DNA from: Delphinus delphis
Lineage: Eukaryota; Chordata; Mammalia; Artiodactyla; Delphinidae
Direction of reading: 5' to 3'
Length of the DNA: 64,000 nucleotides
Assembly: GCF_949987515.2 (NCBI RefSeq)
Contig: NC_082694.2
Coordinates: 64,354,080-64,418,079 of the forward strand
How positions within the stretch are numbered: the stretch's first letter is position 1; every line of letters begins with the position of its first letter. The notes beneath the pieces were generated by a model that ran no database searches, was not told the DNA's origin, and worked only from the letters and a program-made list of their open reading frames with translations. Shown here piece after piece: positions 1 to 10,540 of the stretch. A program made the position numbers and the translations under genes.

Positions 1-259
1 TACACACTTTTTTTCTTCTACTAGAAAGGGTATTAATTGTTTAGTGTCCTCCTCTTATTCCTGTCCTAGACTTGGTTACCACTGGTTCTTCTATTTGCCT
101 GCTCTTTCCAGAGAATTCACATGTGAGGTAACATGGGTGTTTACACATCATCTGCATGAAACTCTCCTGTTAGATATACCTCCCTATCTTTAGGCTACAG
201 ATAATGGGGTAACAATGATTTTCTACCACACTGCAATGGGCAGGACAGAAAACTCCACG

Positions 260-450
260 TCAACTGAGAACTTACTATGGGCCAGGAAATATGCTAGATA
301 CTTTATACATATTGGCTCTAACTTTCCCAACAGCAAATTGAGATAGGGATTATATCTCCACTTTACAAATGAGGAAACTGAAGCTCAGAAAGATGAAGTG
401 ATTTACCTTGGGATTACTAGGATTCAGAGTCAGGTCTATGGCCGCAGAGC
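260..450 (-). mobile_element. MIR SINE
   Basis: Reverse-orientation MIR. It has the TACTATGGGCCAGGAAATAT-type segment, then CTCCACTTTACAAATGAGG, AAACTGAAGCTCAGAAAG, and a decayed GATTCAGAGTCAGGTCT end. Diverged throughout. Confidence 0.8.
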
Positions 451-1124
451 TCTGCCCTCCCCTCTACCCCTTAGTCCCAGCTACAGCCCAGATGTTATCA
501 CAGTGCTCGTATTTCTTGGCAGTTATGCAAGTTAGACCTTAAGAGTTTCATTTTTTATTGCTTACCAATATGAGAAAGGAAGAACAAAAGAGAAAGAATC
601 TCTTTTTTCTCTACATATTATTCGCATATGGTTATTCTCTTCTCCACTGGAATGTAAGCTCCAATCCTCGAACCTCCCCACCACAGTAACACAAGTGCAC
701 AACAGAAACTCTAACTCCATTTCAAATAAAAACATTTCTTCTTTCAAAAACTGAAATGAAAGAGAAAAAGTTGACCCCTACAAATCAAAGAAGAACAAAA
801 GTTCTCAGGTTAATTAACAATTCTATCAGAGTACTACACCGTGGAAGTCCAGTCTTACATATAGCACGGGCAGGGAAAGGTTGCCTTGATTCCTCTAAAA
901 CTCCCTGGTCTCGCAGAGAGTCACCCACTGTCATGTGCTGGACTGTCCCATTACATCAAAGTTACAACTTCACTTTGCTCCTGACAAAAGCCCCAATGGT
1001 TATGTATTAAAGAAAAACGTTCAAACCCGACAGTCTTGTATTCAAGGCTTTCCATAACATCTAACTTGACCTCAGCCAAATCTGCCATTCCTTCCTAAAT
1101 AAGACAACATCCTCTAGAGGCAAA

Positions 1125-1375
1125 ACAATGAACAGGTTAAGAGTAAGTGCTCTGAAATCAGAAAGCCCCACCCCGATCCCAGCGCCACACCTCATAAGCT
1201 GTGGGATCTCGTGTAAATTAATTAACCCCCTATTTCCTCACCTGTGAAATGAGGGGAATAACAGTAAGTACCTTGGGGATTGGGCTGAGGATTAAAACTG
1301 TATGCAAAATGCTTAGAATAGTACCTGGCACCTAGTAAATACTCAACGTTGGCTGCTAGAATTATTATTACAACT
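1125..1375 (+). mobile_element. MIR SINE
   Basis: Forward MIR. It shows a GTAAGTGCTCTGAAATCAGA region, a CCTCACCTGTGAAATGAGG core, and a 3' part with GCTTAGAATAGTACCTGGCA and TAGTAAATACTCAACGTTGG. Confidence 0.8.
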
Positions 1376-1396
1376 GAATTTAAGAAGAAATAGTCA

Positions 1397-1610
1397 GGAC
1401 TTCCGTGGTGGCGCAGTGGTTGGGAGTCCGCCTGCCGATGCAGGGGACACGGGTTCGTGCCCCGGTCCGGGAAGATCCCACATGCTGCGGAGTGGTTGGG
1501 CCCGTGAGCCATGGCCGCTGAGCCTGTGAGTCCTGAGCCTGTGCTCCGCAACGGGAGAGGCCACAACAGTGAGAGGCCTGCGTACCGCAAAAAAAAAAAA
1601 AAAAAAAAAG
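1397..1610 (+). mobile_element. CHR-type tRNA SINE
   Basis: Short (~210 bp) CHR-2-like copy with an A-box-like TGGTGGCGCAGTGGTTGGG head, a GGTTCGTGCCC B box and the 3' block CCACAACAGTGAGAGGCC followed by poly(A). The target-site duplication AAATAGTCA lies at 1388-1396 and 1614-1622. Confidence 0.93.
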
Positions 1611-2039
1611 AATAAATAGTCAAAACCTACCGCTACCAAGAAACCTTTGCTTGCTACATGCTTGATTTTTGCATCTGCTAGTCTCCTTTCCCGAAACTAT
1701 TTTCCTAATTTTTGCCTCCTTTCTAAATCCCAACCACTCCTCTTAGTTCGTGACATCTCCATCAGGCCTTACCTACTTTTCATCACGCCATCACTAGGCA
1801 CCCAAAGCATGGCGTCTATTTACTCTACCCCTTGGTCACAGGAAAAGTTACTTCTGCCTCTTCTCTCCATTTAGCCCATATAAACCACAGGAGAGCAAGA
1901 GGCCACATCTCAACACAATTCTTTCGTAACCCCTCCCCCAATACCTCACAGTGATTTTATAAACAGTTCATTTACACTTATATTCTAGCTTACACTATAG
2001 AAGATGCTTAATAAACAGAAACTGCTATTATAATATTAA

Positions 2040-3215
2040 TGCTCTCATCTTCTTTCCTGTTTCGTTGGAAACATTATTCTGTTTCCAGAGCTAATGCCTT
2101 CATCTCTTCTCATTTCACTCCTTCCTAGAATGACATTCCCTAGGTTAGCAACCCATCTCTCTCTATAACATTCAATCTCTCCTTCACTCACTGGATTCAA
2201 CCACATAAAGGTCTCCAGTATCTTGAACAGTGTTACTTGACTCTTCTGCCCCTTGGTACAACACTCTACATTTTGACTCTCATTTCCTTGACATGCTCCT
2301 AAAAACAACAGTCTATGGATGTTATGTCCATTTCCTCAGCTGCCACACACTCTTTTGCCTCCTGAAGCTGGTTCTGAAGGTCATTAGTGAGCTCCAAATC
2401 CAATAAACTCTTCTTAGCTCTCTTTAGACTTTATCACTACACGTGACATTTCTTAGGATACTCGTTCTTCCTTTAGTTTCCATGACTCCCTTCTTTGGGG
2501 TCCTTCTATCCCTCTGACCAAGACTCTGATATATTTTGTTTGAATCATATTTCACTGGTGCTACTTCCTCTATCTTCCTCCAACCCCAGGAGATGCCCGA
2601 AGTTCAAGATTTTGCCTCGTGTTCTCTTCCAACACAGTTTTCTGTCAAGAGTTCATTCACTTGCATGGATTCACCTTACTTCCACAGAAAAGCCCCAATC
2701 TGCAAGCTCAGTTCTTGGCCTCACTCCTAGGCTTCAGGCTTGGACTGCCTTTCACTGGACTGTGAGCCCTCTCTACTTCGACACGGCAACATCTCTTCAT
2801 ATTCAACACCCAAAACACATCATCTTCCCCTACCAAAGATACTTTCCCTTCCTCCTGAATTCTCTGTATCTATCAATAGGGACATTTCCTTTTTAACCAA
2901 ACAACTGAGAAAACTGGCATGTTCTCAGATCCCGAACTCTCCCTCAATGCTGCCAATCCAGTGAATAAGGCCCAGAAAATTTTCCTTTATAATGAGCTTC
3001 AACCTGTTCTATCTTTCCATCCTCACTGCTAAAGCCACTGATCACTCATCCATGACATTCATCCCTTATTTAAACTTCCTAGAATGTCACTTTTGTCATA
3101 TCACTCTTTTATTCAAAACCACAACAGACTTCCATATCTGTAGGGTTACTAATCCTGAAGAAAGGCACTTAAGGCCCTTCACAAACTAGTTCTGTCCATA
3201 TCATTTCCCAGTGGA
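2040..3215 (+). mobile_element. L2-like ancient LINE block
   Basis: Pyrimidine-rich diverged sequence. The order of motifs (AAACACATCATCTTCCCC, then GATCCCGAACTCTCCCTC, then ATCCTCACTGCTAAAGCC, then TCAAAACCACAACAGACTTC and GGCCCTTCACAAACTAG) follows the 3' half of L2-type consensus as I remember it. ORFs in it (such as 2495-2896) are decay products. Boundaries are approximate. Confidence 0.5.
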
Positions 3216-3904
3216 AACTCTCTGCTCTCTGCTGATAGGCTGACACAGCCCGGTTCATTCCCACATCCGTGTCTGGTTCACAGCAGGATCTTGATAATGC
3301 TTAGTGAGGCAACCACATAATGTACTGTTCAAACTGCAACATTTAAAAAAATGAAACAAGGCATTAAAAAATCATTAAAATTATAGGACCTTAAAAAGAC
3401 CTTATTTATTGACCAACAAACTACTGATTGTCAAATTGGTTTTACTACTAATATAACAGGGGACCTAAAGACGGTTCTATTTGAAAACCATTTTCAAAAG
3501 TAAAATTATTTATTGAATAAAATATATTAAAAATTTGTAAATTCTGATTATCTGAAATTTAAAAATAACAAAAGGAATATTAAGCAAGCTATATATTTGT
3601 GACATTTGCATATTTCTCTAATATATTACAGAATTAAAATCAATTTTTCTTAGCAGATATTCATATCCTCTAATCAGTTCCTTAGTCATATCTAATTCTA
3701 ATACCATGTCATTGATATTTTCTGATAATTTTTTCAGTATCTTAGTATTAATTTTTTCATAAAAGTGCCTACTGTCTACTTCAAAGTTATTCTTTATTGT
3801 TAATTGTCAAATTTATCGTTAGTACATTTAAAATTGTTAAAACTTTTGATTGACTCTTTGTAGGTCATAATAATTTTAGCTGAGAAAATATTCTTTCTAA
3901 ATGT

Positions 3905-4630
3905 ATTGAGGAAAAATTAAAAATAGAACCACCGTATGATCCAGCAATCTCACTGCTGAGTATATAGCTGAAGGAAATGAAATCACTCCTCGAAGAGATA
4001 TCTGCACCCTCATGTTCACTGTAGCATTATTCACAATAGCTGAGACATGTAAACAAACTGTCTGTCAATAGATGAATGTATAAAGAAATGGTGTGAGTGT
4101 GTGTACACACTGTGTGAAATATTATTCAGCCATGAAAAAGAAGGAAATCTTGCCTTTGGCAACAAAATGGATGAACTTTGAGAGCATTTTGCTAAGTGAA
4201 ATAAGTTACACAGAGAAAGACAAATACCATATGCTCTCACTTGTATGTGGAATCTAAAAAAGCCAAACTCATAGAAATAGCAGAATGGTTGTTGCCAGGA
4301 GTTGGGGGTGGGGGAAAGTGGGGAGATGTTGGTCAAAGCATACAAACTTCCAGTTATAAGATAAATAAGTTCTGGGGATCTAACATACAGCAACAATACT
4401 GTATTATATACTTGAAAATTGCTAAAAGAGTAGATCTTAAATATTATCATCACACACACACAAAGGTGACAGAGGTGAGGTGACAGAGGTGTTAACTCAT
4501 GCTCCTGTGGTAATCATTTCACAATATATACATGCATCAAATCTCACCACGTTGTATACCTTACACAATATGTCAATTATACAATATGTCAATTATATCG
4601 CAACAAAGCCGGGAAAATTTTTTTTTAATG
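3905..4630 (+). mobile_element. Old L1 3' end (L1M-type)
   Basis: Recognisable L1 ORF2 C-terminus and 3'UTR: ACCACCGTATGATCCAGCAA, then ATTCACAATAGCTGAGACAT, then GAAATATTATTCAGCCATGA and CTTGTATGTGGAATCTAAAA. A CA-rich tract and an A-rich end follow. Much more diverged than the large L1 copies later in the window. Confidence 0.8.
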
Positions 4631-5232
4631 TACTGAGATAACTAGGAAGCTCAGAGCAACTGCTGCTAAACAAAGGATATTCTGAATTCTAGTTTTGTTA
4701 ATACTGAAGCTTATAAATATTTTTCTTTGGTCCTGTCTTTTGGCCTCCATTTAGAGTACCTTTCTTCAACAAATATTTTTAACAGGACAAAATTCATCAA
4801 ATAATTCATCAAATTTATGATTCTTTGTAGGTTTCATCAAACTTACAAATTTATAAATTATAGGCCTTCTCAATTACATTCTACTCTAGAATAGAATATA
4901 AATTTATTCAGTTAAAATCAAAAGCTTTGGCAAATTATTATTGATATCTTAAGAACAATGGTACTTGGTTATTTTTTTAAGTCCTTATTTTTTTAGAGAT
5001 ACATACTAAAACATTTAAAAATGAAATGATGTATTGGGTTTGTTTCAAAATAATATGGGATGGAGTGGGGAAATATAGATGAAACAGGCCCAGTCATGAG
5101 TTAGTAACTGTTGAAGCTGGTTCATAGGCACATGGGAGGGGACTCTTTATTCTGGTCTCTGCTAGTATATATTTTGTATAATTGAAAGTTTCATAACAAA
5201 AGGTTACAAAGAAAAGATTCCTCCTAGGTAGA

Positions 5233-5842
5233 TGTTACAGACTGAACTGTATCCCTCTCAAAATTCATATGTTGGGGATTCCCTGGTGGCACAGTGGTTG
5301 AGAGTCCGCCTGCCAATGCGGGGGACACGGGTTCATGCCCCAGTCCGGGAGGATCCCACATGTTGCGGAGCAGCTGGGCCCGTGAGCCATGGCCGCTGAG
5401 CCTGCGCATCCAGAGCCTGTGCTCCGCAACGGGAGAGGCCACAACAGTGAGAGGCCCGCATACCGCAGAGAGGAAAAAAAGAAAAAAAATTCATGTGTTG
5501 AAGCTCAACCCGCAGTGTGACTGTATTTGGAGATAGGGCCTTTAAGGAGATAATTAAGGTTAAATGAGGTCAAGTGGTGAGGCCCTAATCCAACAGGACT
5601 GGTATCCTTTGAAGAAGAAGAAAAGACACTGGAGCTCTCTACACATGAACAGAGAAAAGGCCATGTGAGGAGACAGTGAAAAGGTAGCTGTCTAAAAGCA
5701 AGGAAAAGACCTCACCAGAAACCAACCCTGAAGGCACCTTGATCTTGGACTTCTAGCTTCCAGAACTGTGAAAAAATTAATTCCCACAGTGGTTTAAACC
5801 ACCCAGTCTGTAGTATCAGTCAGCCCTTAGCAGACTAACACA
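5233..5842 (+). mobile_element. Solo LTR, MaLR (MST/MLT1-like)
   Basis: Non-coding retroviral-type LTR running from TGTTACAGAC to CTAACACA. It contains TCAAAATTCATATGTTG, ATAGGGCCTTTAAGGAG, GGCCATGTGAGGAGACAG, CACCTTGATCTTGGACTTC and a TTTAAACCACCCAGTCTG 3' region, all typical of ERVL-MaLR LTRs. It is split by a SINE at 5275-5486. No internal retroviral genes adjoin it. Confidence 0.8.
5275..5486 (+). mobile_element. CHR-type tRNA SINE inside an LTR
   Basis: CHR-2-like copy inserted in the MaLR LTR. The target-site duplication AAATTCATATGTTG (5261-5274) recurs as AAATTCATGTGTTG (5487-5500). Removing the insert restores a continuous LTR. Confidence 0.95.
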
Positions 5843-6152
5843 GTAGGGATATTCAAAAGTACAATTATACATTATTAAATTAAATCCTGTACATGATTTA
5901 AACTCTCATTGTTCCTCTTCAAGATAAATTTCAATGTCTTCCTGTTTGAAAGTTTGCTTTCAATAATTACAATCTGGTAAAAGTTGTAAAAGCTGAAATT
6001 TTTTTGAACTCCGTTAATTGAATACATAAAAGATTTCCAATTGATTTTGAACACAATGCAGCCCAAACGAAAGACTCCTTAAAAAAAAAAGTGCCTATCA
6101 TTATAGGACACTTAAATTGATTTATTAAAAAATTCTTCAAAAAACTCAAACA

Positions 6153-6512
6153 GGGCTTCCCTAGTGGCACAGTGGTTAAGAATCTGCCTGCCAATGCAAG
6201 GGACACAGGTTCGAGCCCTGGCCCGGGAAGATCCCACATGCCACGGAGCAGCTGGGCCCGTGCGCCACAACTACTGAGCCTGAGCTCTAGAGCCTGAAAG
6301 CCACAACTACTGAGCCCACATGCCACAACTACTGAAGCCTGTACAACTACAGCCCGTGCTCCGCAACAAGAAAAGCCATGACAATGAGAAGCCCGCGCAC
6401 CGCAATGAAGAGTAGCCCCTGCTCACTGCAACTAGGGAAAGTCCGTGCACAGCAACAAAGACCCAACACAGCCATAAATAAATAAACAAATAAATAAATA
6501 AATTTATTAAAA
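6153..6512 (+). mobile_element. CHR-type tRNA SINE, long form
   Basis: Long (~360 bp) CHR-1-like copy with repeated CCACAACTACTGAGCC-like units, a GACCCAACACAGCC 3' block and an AAAT-rich tail. The target-site duplication AAAAAACTCAAACA (6139-6152) recurs as AAAAAACTCAGACA (6513-6526). Confidence 0.93.
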
Positions 6513-6526
6513 AAAAAACTCAGACA

Positions 6527-8167
6527 TTTTTATAGTGCATTAGGTGATGGGCAGGAACAAGAGAAAGTATATACTGCCACACTAATTTTATTTTAATTCA
6601 ACATCAGACATCACATCAGACATCACAAGAATTTTGTAATTTAATTACCCAAACAGTGTATATTAAAGTATGTGTAAATGACGACCGCTAGTTTTTATTT
6701 CCATTGGTAGAAGCTTGTTTGGATCATATTATGTCCACCACTACAACCCATTCCAAGTACATTTCTGTTCCACTGGTTTTCTTAATTCAAAAAGAGAATT
6801 ACTTTTACCATGTTGTCATGCTCCATGAAAATTTGTATCCTTATTATCACCACTAAAAGAAATACTTTTATCTTTGATGTTTAACAATAGCATTCAGAAT
6901 AATGTCAGATGTTTCAACTTTAATAGAGTGAATTTCCAAAAATTTTATTTTGAATCCAATAATTAGGTGAAAAAATTAAAACCATTGTGAGAACCAAATT
7001 AATGAGTTTTCTATTTGAAGCATCTGATGTCACTGATATAAAACTGGCAGATTCAACTGTTAGTGAACTACTTCTGCTAAGAGCTAGCATATTAACTGTT
7101 ATGATCTCACTTTTCACACACACACGAAAAAATTTGGTATCAACTAATTTTCTAAACTAATTTTGCGCATTTTCATTTGCTCTAGATAAAAGTCCAGTCT
7201 CACAGAATGACATGAAAATACACCTCCTACAGCTGCATATTAAATTGTCATCTTTGGACATGCTTCCTATTAAAACAACAACAACTACTAACTTTTGACA
7301 TAAACACTAATGTTTCTTCAGAAATCTTGGGTCTTCTGGTTTTCATGTGATTAGTGATATGATTACGGCCCCTGAGGTGGAATTTAATTATATCAGCTAA
7401 ATCTTGGACAAGTTATATTAATACATGTATTTACTCTCTTGACAACTGAAAATTAAGTTCTTAATTATTCCCTAAAAACACATTTTAAAAATGTGTTTGC
7501 TTTTTGGAGATGATTGCTGCCAAAAGGGTTTACTATAAACTATATAAAAAGTTACCAAGCAATATAATATAGAAATAGTGGTACATTTAGAACATACAGT
7601 AAGTGACCAAACCCCTGCAGCAAGGGAATTCAGCCTATTCTCCATGTGCTTTTATTTCTGGCAGGACTGCTTTGCCTCTACTCCCCATACATCTATCTGG
7701 CCTACAATTCCCCATATTTCCCACTAATTCTGCCAACTAGTAACCAGGCAACATCATGCATCTCACAGGCTGCAGCTTGACACAAGTGTCTGATATACAC
7801 CAAGGGGCTTATAGAGACACTGGCTCAAACATTTCTCCTACCACCACCCAAAACCTGAAGGAGGTGGCTGCCCTCAGCCACTCAGAGCAAACACAGTTGA
7901 TGTTATCAGCAAGCATCCTACACACTGTCCTCTAAAGGGCAATGTTAGTTAAGTTGCATCTGGAAAGCATTGGGGAAAAAAGACACAGGCTCCTACTGGC
8001 CACCTTTCAGATTTTATCGCACATCGTAAAGTGGGAGCTCCATCCACCACATGCATTAAACACAACACTAGATGAGGCTATGGCTGAAGACAGAAGTACA
8101 AAATGAATGTCTATGAAAACCCCTTCCAACTTCTTTTAATGTAACTATTAATAATAGCACTTCATTT
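6527..8167. other. Unassigned intronic sequence
   Basis: About 1.6 kb of AT-rich sequence between two SINEs. I recognise no repeat family, exon or RNA gene. A 67-codon minus-strand ORF at 6920-7123 has no recognisable content. Confidence 0.5.
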
Positions 8168-8185
8168 AAAAAGTAAAAATCTGGG

Positions 8186-8314
8186 GACTTCCCTAGTGGT
8201 CCAGTGGTTAAGACTCTGAGCTTCTAATGCAGGGGGCGCGGGTTCAATCCCTGGTCAGGGAAATAAGATCCCACATGCCGTGCAGTGTGGCCAAAAATTA
8301 AAAAAAAAGAAAAA
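8186..8314 (+). mobile_element. Short tRNA-derived SINE
   Basis: About 130 bp. It has only the tRNA-like head (GGTCCAGTGGTTAAGACTC, GGTTCAATCCC B box) and a short GTGGCCAAAAA tail. The target-site duplication AAAAAGTAAAAATCTGGG lies at 8168-8185 and 8315-8332. Confidence 0.92.
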
Positions 8315-9463
8315 AAAAAGTAAAAATCTGGGACATACAATAAACTGGATGTGTTATCAGCATATTAGGCACAAATTAGGATAGCCACTTAGTAAACTCT
8401 CAAATCTTCACCTTTCTTCATGCTTTTCTCCTACCTGTGAAGCTAGTTCCCCTCCTGCACATCTACTCACTTTGCATCAATCAGTGAACATCTGAGCTAA
8501 CTTCTGTCCCATCTCTGGCTGCATCAGTCCACAGCGATCCCTCACCTCCTCTCAACTCCTATAGCCCTTCTGCCTATACATGTATCTTTCCATATATATA
8601 CTGCCAGTAATATCATATAACCTTACAAAAATGACCAGTTAATTGAGGAGGAAAGTCAAGGAAAATTTTAAATTTTTAACGGGGGTAAGGGGGGAAATTG
8701 ACAAAATAAAAGGAATAAAGTATATGCGCTGAGGGAGGGGTAAAAAATGATAGGAAGTGACATGTTCCTTTTTCAGGGCTACACATACTAGCTTGATATC
8801 TGAACAATTTCTTTGATTTTATTTTTTGCATAAAAGTAGGGTACAATGAGAATAACTACCTAAGAGTAGACCTAAGGATTTATGTTTTAATTCTGGTCCG
8901 GAGTCTACAAAATTCTGCTTGGGAGGTTTGGTGACCACTTCCCCCACTTCAGCTTCTTTTTTTTTTTTTTTTTTTTTTAACATCTTTATTGGAGTATCAT
9001 TGCTTTACAATGCTGTGTCAGTTTCTGCTTTATAACAAAGTGAATCAGCTATACATACACATATATCCCCATATCCCCTCCCTCTTGCGTCTCCCTCCCT
9101 CCCACCCCCCCTATCCCACCCCTCTAGGTGGTCACAAAGCACCGAGCTGATATCCCTGTGTGATGCGGCTGCTTCCCACTAGCTATCCGTTTTACATTTG
9201 GTAGTGTATGTATATCCATGACACTCTCACACTTTGTCCCAGCTTACCCTTCTCCCTCCCTCCCCGTGTCCTCAAGTCCATTCGCTAGTAGGTCTGCACC
9301 TTTATTCCTATCCTGCCCCTAGGTCCTTCATGACCTTTTTTTTTTTTTTTTCAGATTCCATATATATGTGTTAGCATATGGGATTTGTTTTTCTCTTTCT
9401 GACTTACTTCACTCTGTATGACAGACTCTAGCTCCATCCACCTCACTTCAAATAACTCAAACT

Positions 9464-9684
9464 GGGCTTCCCTGGGGGCACAGTGGTTGAGGGTCCGCCT
9501 GCCGATGCAGGGTACGCGGGTTTGTGCCCCAGTCCGGCAAGATCCTGCGTGCCGCGGAGCAGCTGGGCCTGTGAGCCATGGCTGCTGGGCCTGCGCCTCT
9601 GGAGCCTGTGCTCCGCAATGGGAGAGGCCACAACAGTGAGAGGCCTGCGTATCGCAAAAAAAAACAAAAAAATCAAACAACAAA
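9464..9684 (+). mobile_element. CHR-type tRNA SINE nested in L1 copy A
   Basis: CHR-2-like copy in the L1 ORF2 C-terminus. The target-site duplication AAATAACTCAAACT (9450-9463) recurs as AAATAACTCAAATT (9685-9698). Confidence 0.94.
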
Positions 9685-10089
9685 AAATAACTCAAATTCG
9701 TTTCTTTTTATGGATGAGGAATATTCCACTGCATATATATGCCACATCTTCTTTATCCATTCATCTGTTGATGGACACTTAGGTCGCTTCCCTGTCCTGG
9801 CTACTGTAAATAGAGCTGCAATAAATATTGTGGTACATGACTCTTTTTGAATTATGGTTTTCTCAGGGGATATGCCCAGTAGTGGGATTGCTGGGTCGCA
9901 CGGTAGTTCTATTTTTACTTTTTTAAGGAACCTCCATACTGTTCTCCATAGTGGCTGTATCAATTTACATTCCCAGCAACAGTGCAAGAGGGTTCCCTTT
10001 TCTCCACACCCTCTCCAGCATTTATTGTTTGTAGATTTTTTGATGATGGCCATTCTGACCAGTGTGAGATGATATCTCATTGTAGTTTT

Positions 10090-10304
10090 TTGTTTTTGTT
10101 TTTGTTTTTGTTTTGCCGTACGCAGGCCTCTCACTGTTGTGGCCTCCCCCATTGCGGAGCACAGCCTCCGGACGCGCAGGCTCAGCGGCCATGGCTCACG
10201 GGCCTAGCCGCTCCGCGGCATGTGGGATCTTCCCGAACCGGGGCACAAACCCGTGTCCCCTTCATGGCAGGCGGACTCTCAACCACTGCGCCACCAGTGA
10301 AGCC
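10090..10304 (-). mobile_element. CHR-type tRNA SINE nested in L1 copy A (first of a tandem pair)
   Basis: Minus-strand CHR-2-like copy with a TTTTTG-repeat tail. It is flanked by CTCATTGTAGTTTT at 10076-10089 and again at 10305-10318. Confidence 0.94.
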
Positions 10305-10320
10305 CTCATTGTAGTTTTTT

Positions 10321-10540
10321 TTGTTTGTTTGTTTGTTTGTTTGTTTTGCGGTATGCGGGCCTCTCACTGTTGTGGCCTCTCCCGTTGCGGAGCACAGGCT
10401 CCAGACGCGCAAGCTCAGCGGCCATGGCTCACGGGCCCAGCCGCTCCGCGGCATGTGGGATCTTCCCGGACCGGGGCACGAACCCGTGTCCCCTGCATCG
10501 GCAGGCGGACTCTCAACCACTGCGCCACCAGGGAAGCCCC
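10321..10540 (-). mobile_element. CHR-type tRNA SINE nested in L1 copy A (second of a tandem pair)
   Basis: Minus-strand CHR-2-like copy with a TTTG-repeat tail. It is flanked by CTCATTGTAGTTTT at 10305-10318 and 10541-10554. It shares the middle target copy with the previous SINE. Confidence 0.94.

Noticed and set aside
1400..1475. tRNA-like A and B boxes in SINE heads as possible tRNA genes
   Set aside because: The heads are tRNA-derived parts of SINEs with long non-tRNA bodies, A-rich tails and TSDs. They do not form complete tRNA genes.
1222..1639. Recurring ORFs with text such as [18 protein letters not shown] or [18 protein letters not shown] at many places (for example 1222-1639, 9351-9695, 10113-10714, 35269-35536, 57349-57731)
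   Set aside because: They are the six-frame translations of one CHR SINE consensus. The same peptides recur wherever a SINE is present, so they are not a gene family.
2495..2896. A 133-codon plus-strand ORF rich in Ser, Pro and Leu
   Set aside because: It lies in a pyrimidine-rich L2-like block where long stop-poor frames arise by composition. There is no start context, splice signal or domain.
9673..10152. A plausible Cys/His zinc-finger ORF ([18 protein letters not shown])
   Set aside because: This is the C-terminal Cys knuckle of L1 ORF2. The same motif appears in the L1 pieces at 20494-20919 and 55627-55908.
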